Below are positions 1 through 12,213 of a stretch of DNA of 64,000 bases, piece by piece. Made by a program: the position numbers and the translations under genes. The notes below the pieces were generated by a model that saw only the letters and a program-made list of their open reading frames with translations, was not told where the DNA came from and searched no databases. The DNA is taken from contig CM065379.1 in the NCBI GenBank assembly GCA_033060915.1, forward strand, positions 22,819,318-22,883,317, read 5' to 3'. This DNA comes from Euryodendron excelsum (Eukaryota > Streptophyta > Magnoliopsida > Ericales > Pentaphylacaceae). Positions within the stretch are counted from its first letter, which is position 1; each line of letters opens with the position of its first letter.

Positions 1-1740
1 GGACGCTTGTATTAGTGACTACCATGCAATTTTTAGCCTGGCTTCACTAGGAGCGACTTCGGAAAGTTCGGGAATGATTTTGAGAGACTGGGAATGACCC
101 GGAAGGTCAGAAAAAAGCAAGAACACTTAGAATAGTGTCTTAGAGGTATTTGACTTGAAAAATGAGGATAGGATGTGTCGGAAGGGTTGACCGGGCCTTT
201 AGGGGCAAAACGGTCAATCGGGTCGGAAAGCTTCTGGGATGGCCTCGGACTATTCTGGAAGAAGACTCGAGATTTGGAAACATTATTCAAAATGTTCCCA
301 AAGGTTGCCGGTTTGATTCTCAGAGCCGGTGTGGTCAGAAAAGGTGACTGTCCCTCTAGGTACAAAACGGTCATTTTATATCGAGTTTGCCAGAATTGAC
401 TCGGAATGATCCAGGAAGGTAGAGGAAGGTTGAGAATACTATAAGAAGCAATCTCAGGAGGTTACCGGTTTGATGCCCAGAGCCGGTGTGGTTAGAAAAA
501 AGGTGACCGGCCTACCAAGGGTAAAATGGTCATTTTGCACCGGGTTTACCGGAATTGACTCGGAATGATCCGGAAAGATAGAGGAAAGTTGAGAATACTA
601 TAAGAAGCATTCTCGGGAGGTTACCGGTTTGATACCCAGAGCCGGTGTGGTTCCCAGGGCGTTCGAACGCTTAGGGGCAAAATGGTCATCTTGACCGGAA
701 AGTCTTGGAATTGGACCAAAACTGACTAGAAGGCACCTAATCATGCCAGATTGCCTTTAAGACAATCTTGGAAGGTTAGACTTACCGTTCTGAGGACTCA
801 TGGTGTGTTCTCGAGAAATGTGTTAGAAAAGGCCTAAGGGGCAGTTTGGTCATTTTTTACCGAAGTGGGCTAGCAGGCACTGGTGTTAACCTGTGTTTTG
901 AGTGTTTCCGCTACCCTGACAACGGTTGTGTGATACAGGGGTTTGTTGACAATTCCCTATATCGACCTGCTTATGAGTATTTCCACTACCCTCACGATTG
1001 TGATGTTTGTGAGTATTTCCGCTACTCTAACGGTTCGCAATCATTCCCGAGACTGCCTAATCTCAGGAAGCTGCTAAAGGGACTTAGTACTTGAGAAGTC
1101 AACTTTCTCAGAAGGCGTGTCTCAACGGACATTTCTGCATTGGCGGCCTAGCAAGGGCCAAAGGTGGACCGTTCTACCATCTAGGGAACTTGGGGTCTCG
1201 TCCTGGTTGACAGGTTTAAAGGGACTTACTGTTTCGAAAAGATTTTCTTCAAAAAATGCACCGGATCATCTCGAGGAATAAACTATCTCAAGAGAGGGAT
1301 TGGAATTGGAAAAGGGGTCTTATCACCTTCGGAAAGACGTGCCTAATTAGAGTAGATTTACCGTCTCGAGGAATCAACTATCTCGAGAGAGGCATTGGGA
1401 TTGGAAAGGGGCCTTATCATCTTCGGAAAGACACGCCTGATTCAAAATTGGAAAGGGGACTTATCGTCTTCGGAAAGACATGCCTGATTTGGAATAGATT
1501 TATCATCTCAAGGAATCAGCTGTCTCGAGAATGGGATTGAAGTTGGAATTGGAAAAGACAATGCCCCTAAAGGCATTTTGGTCATTTTACCTCTATTTGG
1601 GCCTAGTGGGCTCGCGAAGCGATGGACAAATGGGATTTGGACTTAGAGAGTTGGTTTCGATTGGAATACGTGCATATTGACTTGAGTACAAGTCTGGACG
1701 GAGTGTTGACTGCCGAGCGGTAAAAAATGGGGTGCTTACA
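1..1740 (-). repeat. LTR fragment (U3 side), left edge of window
   Basis: This is the right-hand, U3 part of an LTR of the same family as the others here. It ends in the family's conserved terminus (GGGGTGCTTACA), which is the 5' end TGTAAGCACCCC on the element strand. The TATA box and U5 lie left of the window. It carries a segment of about 157 bp in tandem (anchor CCGGTTTGAT at 308, 465 and 624), a duplication also present in element A's 3' LTR but not in B, C or the solo LTR. The next bases are not the usual polypurine tract, so this is either element D's 3' LTR with a deleted junction or a separate LTR next to D. Confidence 0.85.
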
Positions 1741-1850
1741 CATTGTGATAAGCTTTAAGTCATGATAGAAATCTAATAAATAATCTGCACACTTAAGTAG
1801 AATTATTAGATCATTAAACTAATTTTTGTTATCATTAAAATCGAGGCATT
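1741..1850. other. AT-rich filler at a broken LTR/interior junction
   Basis: About 110 bp of AT-rich sequence that matches no other part of the window. In the other elements the LTR end is followed at once by the polypurine tract and the antisense-gene leader; here both are missing and the sequence resumes near the 3' end of the antisense gene. It may be filler DNA from an illegitimate repair event or an unrelated remnant. Confidence 0.5.
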
Positions 1851-2172
1851 GAGTCAATAATGTGCCTCAGGCCAAGTTTGCTACCATGAGGGATTAGAAA
1901 GACTGTTACTAGACCGAGTGGGACCAGTTTCAGATGGAGAGGGACCAGTACTAGGTTGAGGTAGCCGCTTTGACCGCATAGTTGGCTTAAATGGGAGGTG
2001 ACGGGGTATATTATCCTCTTTCACTTTTTTAGTCTGGCATTGTTTAGTTTTCGTCTACTTTGTTGATTCAAGCTTTTCTTCCTTGTAGGATATTGGTGCT
2101 TCCAGTAGTCGGCCACCTCCTCCTAAGCCAGATTTTAAAAATTTTGACCCAGACATTGATTTTGACTCTTGA
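1850..2172 (+). pseudogene. 3' end of antisense PMD gene of element D
   Basis: This aligns to the last part of the plant-mobile-domain genes of elements B and C: the Gln/Arg-rich segment followed by a Gly-rich stretch, an intron and the last exon. The intron runs 2016-2088 (GTATAT...TTGTAG), and the last exon encodes a Pro-rich then Asp-rich tail ending DFDS at the stop 2170-2172. An in-frame TAG lies in the upstream exon. The PMD domain itself is absent, lost in the deletion that ends near 1850. Homology to B and C is clear, but the left boundary is approximate. Confidence 0.7.
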
Positions 2173-3957
2173 GGAGTACCCCTTGTTGTAGGCCCAGCTT
2201 CTTTTCCACACCATGTCGTGGATATGTATCAGAGTTAAGTTTTTTCGTCAATCCATTTTATTCGTAAACTTTAAATAGGATGGATGTTTATGGCTCAGAT
2301 AGCTAGATATACTGACAGATGTATGAACAGGGATGCCGTTGACGATGTATGTTTATTATATGTTTTAGATACAATATTAAATTGCATTGGTGACTTATGT
2401 TTCTATAGTGAGCTATGTCTTATGTATGCGAAGCTCATGCAAAATTTTTTTATAAGATACATGCACAGGTGAAGGATACATCAACCAAATGGATGGGGTG
2501 TTGTTGAGCTTTACAGCCTTTGAATGGTAACTCTTTCTTTTTCAAGAGTTTGGCCTCTCCTTTGGCTTAACTCTACCTTGATCGAATGATAGCATTTTGT
2601 ACCTTTCTCATACTTCTGATCAACTCTGACTTCCTACTTGGGTTAGTGTCTAGGATCATTGGGCTTGCACTCTTGACCCTCGGGGGCTTAGGCAACGAAA
2701 TATATTAACCTTAGCAGAGCGATAATCAGCCAATCATTCAATCTAAGGAGGCTTTGCTTCAGGACTGTAATGTAGGCTAAGTTATGGGGTTTTAAAAATC
2801 AACAGGATATGCAAGCTCAAATTTAATGTTACTTTCAGTAAGGTTAAGATCCACACCATCCTTAGTCTGCCCTCTAGTGGGGGTTCATCCCCTGGTACCC
2901 TTCCTTTGTCTTGGCAACACATTTGGTTCATTTAGATCAAGAAATCCCTTTACAATTAGAGAGGACTTTAATAGGGTTGTAATGTAGGCTATAGTTTTTG
3001 GTTTTCTTGAGAAAGGGTAAAGGCTTGAACCTATTACTTCTATTGGGTTTCTTTTATCGCTTAGGATCACCTTTGGCTTTCCTTTCTGTCTTTCAAACAT
3101 TATATGCCTTAAAAGATGATATAGGTGAACTGTTCCTTCTTTCAGCTCACTTGTTTACTGAAGGAAATGGTTTTTGTTTTTTTTTTGGTGAGATACCATT
3201 ACACCCTTCTTATTTGGCTATAGTTTCTCTTAGTGCCTTATTTTAACCCATTATGGATGGTGATCACTTGGTTGGGACTTAGAAAGAAATGTAACTGACT
3301 CAATGGGTTTGACAAAGGTTGCTTATGATTGGATGAGAAAATGAAATGAGGGCCTCTCTTCATTTTGAACTGGATTGCTTGATCCATAAAGCCTTTACGT
3401 TGCTTCAGCTAGATAGTAGAAAAGAGATATTCTTTGTTGAGTCTTCAGTTATCTGTTTGCCCCAGTGTGGGGGTATGGTTTTAGATCGGGGTTGATAAGA
3501 AATCTTTTGCTTTCCGTGAGGTACTAGTGGGTTGAGCAAAGGGAATATACATTTTTTTTTTAACAAATGAAAGATGACTCATCTTCCTTTTGATAGTTTG
3601 GCTACTCATCGTTTAGTTTTGGTGTATTGTAAGTGCTACTTTTGGGTGGTTTCCTTACTCACTCTCATCTTCCTTCCTTTTGAAAAGTTGACCATTCAAC
3701 ATTTGGTTATCTCATGCTATCACAACCTTCAAGTCAGATCTTCTGCAAGATAGAACACACTCCTTTTTTAAAGCATTCACCATTCACAAGAATATGAGAT
3801 AACAACATGTGAATGAAAAACTATCTCTTTATTATTTCAAATGAAAAGCATAAAGTTCTTATAGGAATAACAATGCAGACATAAATAAAAAGTAAAAGGG
3901 ATAGAAAGAAAGTGGGTGAGAACATCACTCTCTTGTACGCTTTTGAAGAGAACCCTC
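2173..3957. other. Spacer between antisense gene and gag (element D)
   Basis: There is no credible gene here. The stretch is homologous to 35058-36976 in B and 53434-55394 in C. It is T-rich on the plus strand and contains two copies, about 210 bp apart, of a block around TGTAATGTAGGCTA (near 2767 and 2979), so it includes a degenerate direct repeat. It probably holds the 3' flank of the plus-strand antisense gene and of the minus-strand gag gene, which converge here. Confidence 0.6.
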
Positions 3958-5096
3958 TTAGTTGGGCTTTGGAATGTTGCCCACATCCTCAATGCTCCAT
4001 CCATCATTAAGATCCCCAGATAAAGAAAGATAGGCAGAGGCTTCTTTTAAGGCTTTGGGTGAGTTGATAATGATGGTGTAGTTATCATCTTCATTGACTC
4101 CCTTGCTTTCCTTTGTTACCTCCTCTGCTTCTCCGATAAACAAGTGGGCCAGCTCACCTCCTTCTAGCTCAAACGACTCTACCCGTGCTTTTGACTCCTT
4201 AAGGCCCTAACCTATGTCTTCATTGTCAAATTCAGTCATGGGCCAAGGGTTCTTCGATATGTGACGTTCAGCTGCAGCATACTTAGGATGCAAGAATTCA
4301 TCACCCCAACCATTAGTGGCCATGTCTCTGGCAGGGACCTCCTCTACAAGTATGGGCTCTTTAATTGGCCAATCAGAAGGATCATGTTCCACATTGGAAT
4401 TGAAGAGATATATTGGGCATAGTGGGGATTCCTCCTCCCAGTCGTTTTCATCATTATTTTCCCAATCTCCATCATAATAATCTCCGATCATGATCTCTTC
4501 TAACTTATCATCATCTTCTATTTCCTCCAGTATCAGGTTAACAGTGTGATCTGGCAGAGGATTTGTGGTCATATTACTGGCAGGAGTAGGGTTCACCAGT
4601 TATATGTCAATGGTCTTATTGTCTATTAGGTCTTGAATTTTGTGCTTGAGAGAGATAATTTTCCGTGTCATGCCCTTGGCTACCCAAATGGTATTCGCAA
4701 GTGAGGGAGCCGTTGAAGGTTGAAGGTAAAGGACTTGGCAATGGATGAGCCGGTATGGGCTCTAGTATGTTATTCTTTAACAAGTTATGGTAGGCTTCTA
4801 TCTGGGTGCAGGCTAAGGTATCAAAGGTGTAGATGTGTCAAACCGGCCTATTGAAGTTGGGTCGTGCCCCAACAGGTCCAAAGTTAGGTGGTTAAGTAGG
4901 TATGATTAAAGTGGGTATGGGTAATATAGGATGTGACTGGAGTGGTGGACGGTATTGTAGTGGTTAAATGGGTAAGATGGCAGACACCTCACTCTCCTTC
5001 TTGATTACCTCCTTGCAATAGCCATCTTTTTGGCTATGTTGGCGGAACTCTCTCCAGTTTTTGCATAGGGATCCATAATTTTTTATGTCTTGAGAC
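3958..5096 (-). pseudogene. gag of element D, C-terminal half, cut by insertion
   Basis: This is the zinc-finger and C-terminal part of a Tat-type Gag. On the minus strand it contains the sequence around TCEYH...GHDTEN, the conserved HKIQDLID-type region (here shifted in frame), NMTTNPLPDHTVN, a long acidic stretch and the terminus SIEDVGNIPKPN at the stop 3958-3960. There is a stop near 4207 and at least one frameshift near 4650. The gene stops at 5096 and continues at 63507 on the other side of the insertion: bases 5070-5096 plus 63512 onward align without a gap to uninterrupted gag at about 56535-56600 in element C. No protease or RT follows gag, so D belongs to the gag-only type. Confidence 0.8.
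5092..5096. repeat. Target-site duplication GAGAC, left copy
   Basis: GAGAC directly precedes the LTR terminus TGTCGCGCCC. The same five bases directly follow the LTR end at 63506. Together they define the insertion of element C into D's gag. Confidence 0.9.
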
Positions 5097-5143
5097 TGTC
5101 GCGCCCAGATTTTTCGCACTCAAGGAATACACACACGAGCAAC
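5097..5143 (-). repeat. First 47 bp of element C's 3' LTR
   Basis: This is the U5 end of the LTR, TGTCGCGCCCAG and onward to ACACACGAGCAAC. It is followed by a second LTR start at 5144. The missing continuation (GCGGGAAAAACACTG) is found at 45529 right after an LTR end, so element B was inserted here. The target duplication would be GCAAC/GCGGG, alike at two of five positions. Confidence 0.75.
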
Positions 5144-8100
5144 TGTTGCACCCAGATTTTTTGCACTCGAGGAATACACACACAATCGGGAAAATCACTG
5201 TACTTTCTCGTTAGAACTCATCTTCCTAAAAGAATGAGTGCGACTAGGTTTGAATTGAAAATAGATTTGAATAAAGGGCTTTTGAAAATAATTTGGAGTC
5301 GCCACCTAACTTGATTAAGGTGAGTTAAGTCACCTAAAAACTAAGCACAATTCGAAAACTACACTTAGGGTTTTTGAAAATGATTTTGAAAATACTTCCT
5401 CAAGAGAGGGTTTTTAGAAAAACAGGTTGTTTGGCAACCTTTAGAAAATAATTAAGCCCTTTTTGGAAATAAACGCCATTTTGGTCTTTCGAAAACAGTG
5501 ATCGAGGTTCGGAGGTTGATTACGTGTAGGGAAGACGCACTAAGCCATCACCCTACCCCACCCTTATGGTATCGACATGTCTATTTACCCTAGATTCACC
5601 TATGAGAGTCTTCAACTAACAAATGTTCAATTCTATCCACTTTAAAAAAAGAATGTTTAAAAAGACATGATATGTAAGTGCAGGAAAAGAGAGTTTGAAA
5701 ATTGATTTGGAAAGAAATTTGAAAAGAAATTGATTTTTTTTTAAAAAGATTTGAAAATATAGACTTGAAATTGGAAAGTTTTAGAAATTGGAAACAGAGA
5801 TATGGAAATAGAAATTTGAAATTAGAAAAATAGATTATGGAATTGAAAACTTGAAAGAGATGGTAGAATTGGAGATTTGAAAGAAGTTGCGGAAATAGAA
5901 GTTTGAAAAGGTTGTGGAATTAGAAATTTGAAAAAGGTTGTGACTGCACCCATGAGGGTGGCCTACGTATCCTTTTTGAGGAATCATGTCAGTCGTAGTT
6001 CGGACAAGAGTCCAATAGAAAATAGAAGGTTGGATTCGAAAAGGAGATTGAATTGGAATTTAGAATAGAAGATTGGAAATTGGAAATTGGAATTATAAAG
6101 ATTAGACTTTGATTTAGATTGATAGAACTTGGAAGAAAGAGTTTAACTTGTTTTTGGAAAGAGAGGAGACTTAGGAAAGACTCGAGAGTTTAAGAAAGAT
6201 TGGATTCGAATATTGGACTTGGAAGATTAGGAAAGATAAGATTTAGGAAGGGTTCGAATTAGGGAAGTTTCAAAATAGGAAAGTGTCATTTTAGGAAAGT
6301 TCCGTTTTAGGAAAGTTTTTGGAATTAAGGAAAAGTTTTGAACTAGGAAAGTTTCAACTTAGGAAAGTTTTGAATTAAGAAAGTTTCAACTTAGGAAAGT
6401 TTTGAATTAAGAAATTTTCATTTTAAGAAAGGTTTTGAAATAGGAAAGGCTTCGTTTTAAGAAAGTCTTGAAATTGGAAAGGTTTCGAGTTTAAGAAAGT
6501 CTTGATATTGGAAAGGTTACGAGTTTAAGAAAGATTTGGAAGCTTAGATTTGGAAAGTTAAAATTTGGAAAGGGATGAAATTAGGAAGGAGTTGAATTAG
6601 GAAAGATTTAGAAGTTTAGGTTTAGGAAACTTATGGTTTAGGAAGGTAGGAAATTACAAGAGTTGAATTAGGAAAGATTTAGATTAAGAAGGATTGAGAT
6701 TCCTATTTCCTAAAACAAGGGATTAGATTTTGTTTCTAAAAAGAGATGGTGTGATTTTGTTTCCAAAAACGGAGGATAGGATCTAGTTTCCTAAATGGGA
6801 GATTGGGTTTGTTTCCTAAAGGGAAAATTGGATTTGACATGGATTTGGAAAGATGGAGTTTTGGAAATTCTAATTTTGAGAACACTATAGTTTTGATGTA
6901 GAAAACAAGTTTTGGAAATATATATAGTTTTTTATGTAGAAAACAAAAGGTTTTGGAAACCTAGGTTTTGAAGCCAAAATAAGGGATTGGAAATCATGCT
7001 TTTGGGAAGGAAAATTAGGATTTTCTAATTGTGAGTTCGAGGGTTTAACTTAGACTCTAAGGAAAGAGATTTTTTGGAAAGTAAGTTTTTGGAAAGGGAG
7101 ATTTTTGAAAGGAAATCCTAGAGAGGAGTTTCAAGAAAGTGAATTTTGAAAAGAGAGAGTTTTTGAAAAATTTTTTGGAAGGAGATTATTGGAAAGAGAT
7201 TTTAGGAAAGAGATTTAGGGAAGAGGGTTTTCTAAGAAGGAAAACTAGGGAGTGTTTTTAGGAAAGGAATTTTGAAGAGAACTTTTTTGGAAAGGAGTTC
7301 GAAAAGGAGTTTTTGAAAACAATTTTGGAAAGAGAGAGTTTATAGAAAGCATGTTGGAAAAGAGATTTTTAGGAAGAGATTTTTTAGAAGAGTTTTTTAG
7401 AAAGTATATAAAATACCTCACTTTCCTAAAACGATTCTAACCATAAGAAGATTAGATCCACTTTGAGATAATGGTTTTGAAAACAACTATGCTTTGAAAA
7501 TATGGACCATATCAGTCACTTTAAATGTAACACTTTCCTAAAGCAACCCTAGCCATGAAAAGGCTAGAATCACCCTAGGATTGTGATTTTGAAAACAAGT
7601 TTTAAAAAAGAAGATTTTGATGTAAGTTTTTGAAAACGAGTTTGAAAACGAATTTTGGAAGAATGCAAGATCATGATATACGCAATACAAAGAGGGTTGT
7701 GAACATACAAGGTTAAAGGCTTTACCACATAATCAAGGGGGCCAAACCCACGTGGTCTCCGGTTAGACTAAAAGAAAGCCCCTGACACGGTGACACTCCA
7801 ATAGTCTAATCCTACACATGGACAGGGAATTCCTTTATTTCAAGCATGCAAGAAGGTGGGGAAGAAGATGAGGGATTAAAATAGAAGAAAACCCAAGTGG
7901 GTTCAAAGGGAGAAGAGAGGGGGAAAGATGCGTAAACGTAAATAAGAAGCCTACCTTGTGTCTTCTTTATTTTGCTTAGCTTTGTGCGGTTTGCTTTGCT
8001 AGTCTTGCTTCGGTCTTCACCTCAGTCTTCATGAGTTTGTCTTCAATCTTAAAAGTTTCAAATTGCAGCACTTCAAGTCTTCAAAGGAGGCTTTGGAGGC

Positions 8101-8278
8101 TAGTGTATGAGTGTATATAAGTGTATGTGAGTGTATAGGAGGCTAGGGTTTGTTTATGGAGGCTAGGGTTTGGAAAACCTAAGGAGACTAGGGTTTAAAG
8201 AGGTTACGAGCTCTGTATATCGAAAAGTAGGGTTTTTAGACTGAGTTTGCGGACCCTTTCATGCTGGAGGAGGCTCTG

Positions 8279-8286
8279 TATTTATA
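8279..8286 (-). promoter_or_regulatory. LTR TATA box, element B 3' LTR
   Basis: TATAAATA on the minus strand within CTCTATAAATACAGAGCC. The motif and its surroundings are conserved in the other LTRs, so it is the likely pol II promoter of the family. Confidence 0.7.
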
Positions 8287-8909
8287 GAGAACAGAATCAC
8301 CTAGCACCTGTTGCAGTGGCAGTTGGGCAAATTTCCTCTTAGTGCCACTAGGAGTGGTGCCAGGCCATTTTTTGGCTTGGCGCCACTACTAGTGGTGCCA
8401 GCAACTTAGAAAAGTTCATTAAGTCGATAAACAACGTATCTTTGGAAGATTTAGGCGCCTGTACTAGTGACTACCATGCAATTTTTAGTCTGGCTTTACT
8501 AGGAGTGACTCCGGAAAGCCTGGGAAGGACTTAAAGGACTGGGAAGGGCCTAAACGGTGGAAAAGAGCAGGAACCCTTAGAATAGAGCCCCGGAGGTAAA
8601 GGACTTGAAAAGGATGACAAGATTCGTCGAAAGGGTTGATTAGGCCATTAGGGGCAAAACGATCAACTGGATTGGAAAGTTGCCAAGACAGACTCAGAAT
8701 GTCCTGGAAGAAGACTCGAGATTTAAAAACATTATTTAGAATGTTCCCGAAGGCTACCAGCTTGATACCCAGAGCCGGTGTGGTCAGAAAAGGCGACTGG
8801 CCCACTAGGGGTAAAACGGTCATTTTGCACCGGGTTTACCGAAACTGACTCGGAATGATTTGAAAAGATAAAGGAATGTTGGAAATACTATAAGAAGCAC
8901 TCTCGGGAG

Positions 8910-8914
8910 ATTAC
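8910..8914. repeat. Target-site duplication ATTAC, left copy
   Basis: ATTAC precedes the solo LTR start at 8915 and is repeated at 13749-13753 right after its end. Confidence 0.9.
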
Positions 8915-11774
8915 TGTAGTGCCAGATTTTTTGCACTCGGGGAATTCACACACAAGCGGGAAAAACACTGTACTCTCTCGTTATAACTCATTCTCCTAGA
9001 AGAATGAGTGCGACTAGGTTTGAATTGAAAATAGATTTGAATAAAGGGATTTTTAGAAACGATTTGGAGTCGCCACCTAACTTGATTAAGGTGAGTTAGG
9101 TCATCTGAAAACTACGAATAATCCGAAGACTACACCTAGGGTTTTTGAAAATGATTTTGAAAATATCTCCTCAAGAGAGGGTTTTTAAGAAAACAGGTTG
9201 TTTGGCAACCTTTGGAAAACATTTAGCCCTTTTTGAAAAATAACACCTTTTGGTCTTTGAAAACAGTGATTCTAGGTTCGGAGGTTGGTTACGTGTAGGG
9301 AAGACGCACTAAGCCATCACCCTACCTTGCCCTTTCGGTACCTACATGTCAATCTACCCTAGATTCACCTATGAGAGTCTTTAACTAACCAATGTTCAAT
9401 CCTATCCACTTTGAAAAAGAAATGTTTAAAAAGAAATTTAACATGATGCATGATATGCAAGTGCAAGAAAAGAGAATTGAAAAATAAATTTGGAAAAAGA
9501 TTTGAAAAGAAATTGATTTGATTTAAAAGGAGATTTGAAATTGGAATTGAAAAGAGTTATGGAATTGGAAACTTGAAAAATGTTGTGACCACACCCATGA
9601 GCTTGCCTATGTATCCTTTTGGAGGAATCAGGTCAGTCGTAGTTCAGACAAGAGTCCGATTGAAAATAGAAGAGTTGATTTGAAAAAAAGTTGGAGTTGG
9701 AATTCGAATTAGAATTGGAAGAGTAGGAAATTTGGACTTTGATTGAAAGATTTGAAAAAATTGGTTTTGAAAGACTTGGTTTTTAGAAAACCTAGACTTA
9801 GGAACTTAGAAAAGAATGATTGAACTTGACTTGAAAAGATTTTTGAAAAGAATTGACTCGAATATTAGACTCGGAAGATTAGGGAAGCTTGAATTTAGGA
9901 AGGACTCGAATGAGGGACGTTTCAAAATAGAAAAGTTCCATTTTAGGAAAGCTTCATTTTAGGAAAGTTTTGGAATTAGCAAAGTTTCGTTTTAGGAAAG
10001 TTTTGACTTAGAAAAGTTTCAACTTGGGAAAGTTTTGAATTAAGAAAGGTTTCGAATTAGGAAAGTTTTCGAAATAGGAAAGTTTCAATTTAAGAAAGTT
10101 TTAACTTAGGAAAGTTTTGGTTTAGGAAAGATTTGAATTAAGAAAGTTTCAACTTAAGAAAGTTTAGAATTAAGAAAATTCTGAGTTTAGAAGAGTTTTA
10201 GATTTGGAAAGATTTGAAATTTAGGAAAATTTAAAATTTTAGGAGGTTTCAAAGTTTAAGTTTTAGAAAACACTTGAAGTTAAGAAAGGTTTAAGTTTAA
10301 GAAATATTTGAAAACTTAGATTTCGAAAGTTAAGATTTGGAAAGGGATAGAATTAGGAAAGGGTTGAATTAGGAAAGATTTGGATTTTGAGTTTTAAAAT
10401 TTAGGAAAGATTTTTATGTTCAAGTTTTGGAAACTTAAGATTTAGGAAAGTAGAAGATAAGGAAGGAGTTGAATTAGGACAGATTTATACTAGGAAGAAT
10501 TAAGATTCCTATTTCCTAAAACAAGGGATTAGATTTTGTTTCTAAAAGAGAAGGCTTGATTTTGTTTCAAAAAACGGAGGATATGATCTAGTTTCCTAAA
10601 TGGGAGATTGGATTTGGTGTCCTAAAGGGATGATTGGATTTGGCATGGATTTGGGAAGGGAAGTTTTATAAACCCTAGATTTGGGAAGACTATAGTTTTG
10701 ACGTAGAAAATAGGTTTTGAAAATATGTATAGTTTTGATGTAGAAAACAAGAGGTTTTGGAAATCTAGGTTTTAAGGCAAGATTGAAAATCATATTTTTT
10801 GAAAAAAAATTAGGATTTCCTAATTGTTGGCTCTAAGGCTTAACTTGGACTCTAAGAAAAGGGATTTTTGGAAAGTGAGTTTTTGGAAAGGAGGTTTTGG
10901 GAAGGAAATCCTAGGGATGAATTTCTAGAATGTGAGTTTTGAAGAGAGAGTTTTTGGAAAGATTTTTAGAAGGAGATTGTTAGAAAGAGTTTTTAGGAAA
11001 GAGATTTAGGGAGCGTTTTTAGAAGGTAGATTTTGAGGAGTGTTTTGGAAAGGAGTTTAAAAAAGAGTTTTGAAAAATAAATTTTCGGAGGGAGATTTTA
11101 GAAAACAATTTTGGAAAGAAGAGTTTTAGGAAAGCATGTTGAAAATGAGAGTTTTAGAAAGAGAGACTTTTGAAGGGAGAGTTTTTAAAAAGTATAAAAA
11201 TGTCTCACTTTCCTAAAGCGATCATAACCATAAGAAAGTTAGAACCACTTTAAGAAAGTGGTTTTGAAAACAACAAGGAGTTGAAAATATAGACCATATC
11301 AGTCACTTTAAATGTAACATTTTCCTAAAGCAAACCTGGCCATGGAAAGGCTAGAATCACCCTAGGATTGTTATTTTGAAAACAAGTTTTTAAAAAAAGA
11401 GATTTTGATACAATTTTGAAAACAAGTTTAATGCAAGCTTCAAAAACGATTTTGAAAACAATTTTTGGAAGAATGGAAGATAATGATATGCACAATGCAA
11501 ATTGGGGTCGTGAACATACAAGGTTAAGGCTTCACCACATAATTAAGGGGGCCGAACCCATGTGGTCTCTGGTTAGATTAAAAGAAAGCCCCGACATGGT
11601 GACCCTCCAATAGTCTAATCCTACACGTGGACCGGGAATCCCTTTGTTTCAAGCATGTAAAGAAAAGGGGGAAGAAGATGGGGGATTAAAATAGAGAAAA
11701 TCCAAGTGGGTTAGGAGGGAGAAGAGAGAGAGGGAAGTGCAAAAACTTAAAGAGAAAACCTACCATATGTCTTG

Positions 11775-11780
11775 TTTATT
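11775..11780 (-). terminator. LTR polyadenylation signal AATAAA
   Basis: AATAAA on the minus strand, about 300 bp downstream of the TATA box. The same hexamer occupies the same place in B 3' (7966-7971), A 3' (16979-16984) and the B 5' and C LTRs, which suggests it marks the end of R. Confidence 0.5.
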
Positions 11781-12084
11781 TCGCTTGGCTTTGCGCGCCT
11801 TGCTTTTCTTCGGTCTTCGCTTGACTTCAATCTTCGAGGGCTTGTCTTTGATCTTTGAGAGATTCGAGTTGCAGCATTCCAAGTCTTCAATGGAGGGTTG
11901 GAGGCTAGTGTATAAGTGTATAGGGGTGTGTATGAGTGTATAGGAGGCTAGGTTTTGTGTATGGTGGTTAGGGTTTGGAAAACCTAGAGAAGCTAAGGTT
12001 TAGGGAGGCTACGAGCTCTGTATATTGAATATTAGAGTTTTCAGACTGAGTTTGCGGATCTATTTCATGTTGGAAGAGGCTCTG

Positions 12085-12092
12085 TATTTATA
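12085..12092 (-). promoter_or_regulatory. LTR TATA box, solo LTR
   Basis: TATAAATA on the minus strand in CTCTATAAATACAGAGCC. It lies about 1.66 kb from the U3 terminus at 13748, with the palindromic GGCGCC module just upstream at 12107-12213. Confidence 0.7.
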
Positions 12093-12106
12093 GAGATGGG
12101 ATAGAC

Positions 12107-12213
12107 CTAGCGCCTATTGCAGTGGCGCCAGGCCAAATTTCCTCTTGGCCCCACTAGGACTGGCGCAAGGCCATTTCTTGGCTTGACGCCATTACTAGTG
12201 GCGCTAGCCAGTT
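12107..12213. promoter_or_regulatory. Palindromic GC-rich module upstream of the LTR TATA box
   Basis: Two imperfect palindromes built on GGCGCCACTAG with its complement lie about 35 bp apart, in an otherwise AT- and purine-rich LTR. The module recurs at 8335-8405, 17236-17301, 41783-41880 and 61950-62050. A related version lies at the start of the antisense gene in A, B and C (19255-19320, 32058-32115, 50297-50352). Its function is not known. Confidence 0.5.

Larger units (their letters stand above)
5144..8914 (-). repeat. Element B 3' LTR, first part (U5, R and start of U3)
   Basis: The LTR starts at TGTTGCACCCAG. From about 5640 to 7420 it is a purine-rich tract (plus strand) of degenerate TTAGGAAAGTTT-like units. 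It then has a high-complexity block at 7670-7830, a minus-strand AATAAA at 7966-7971, degenerate GAGTGTATA repeats near 8105-8145, a TATA box at 8279-8286 and the GGCGCC palindromic module at about 8335-8405. It is interrupted after GAGATTAC by the solo LTR. Confidence 0.85.

Noticed and set aside
2284..3246. Plus-strand frames in the D spacer (2284-2472, 2998-3246) and similar ones near 35226-36203 and 54390-54635
   Set aside because: Not conserved as protein between the homologous spacers of B, C and D, and T-rich composition explains them.
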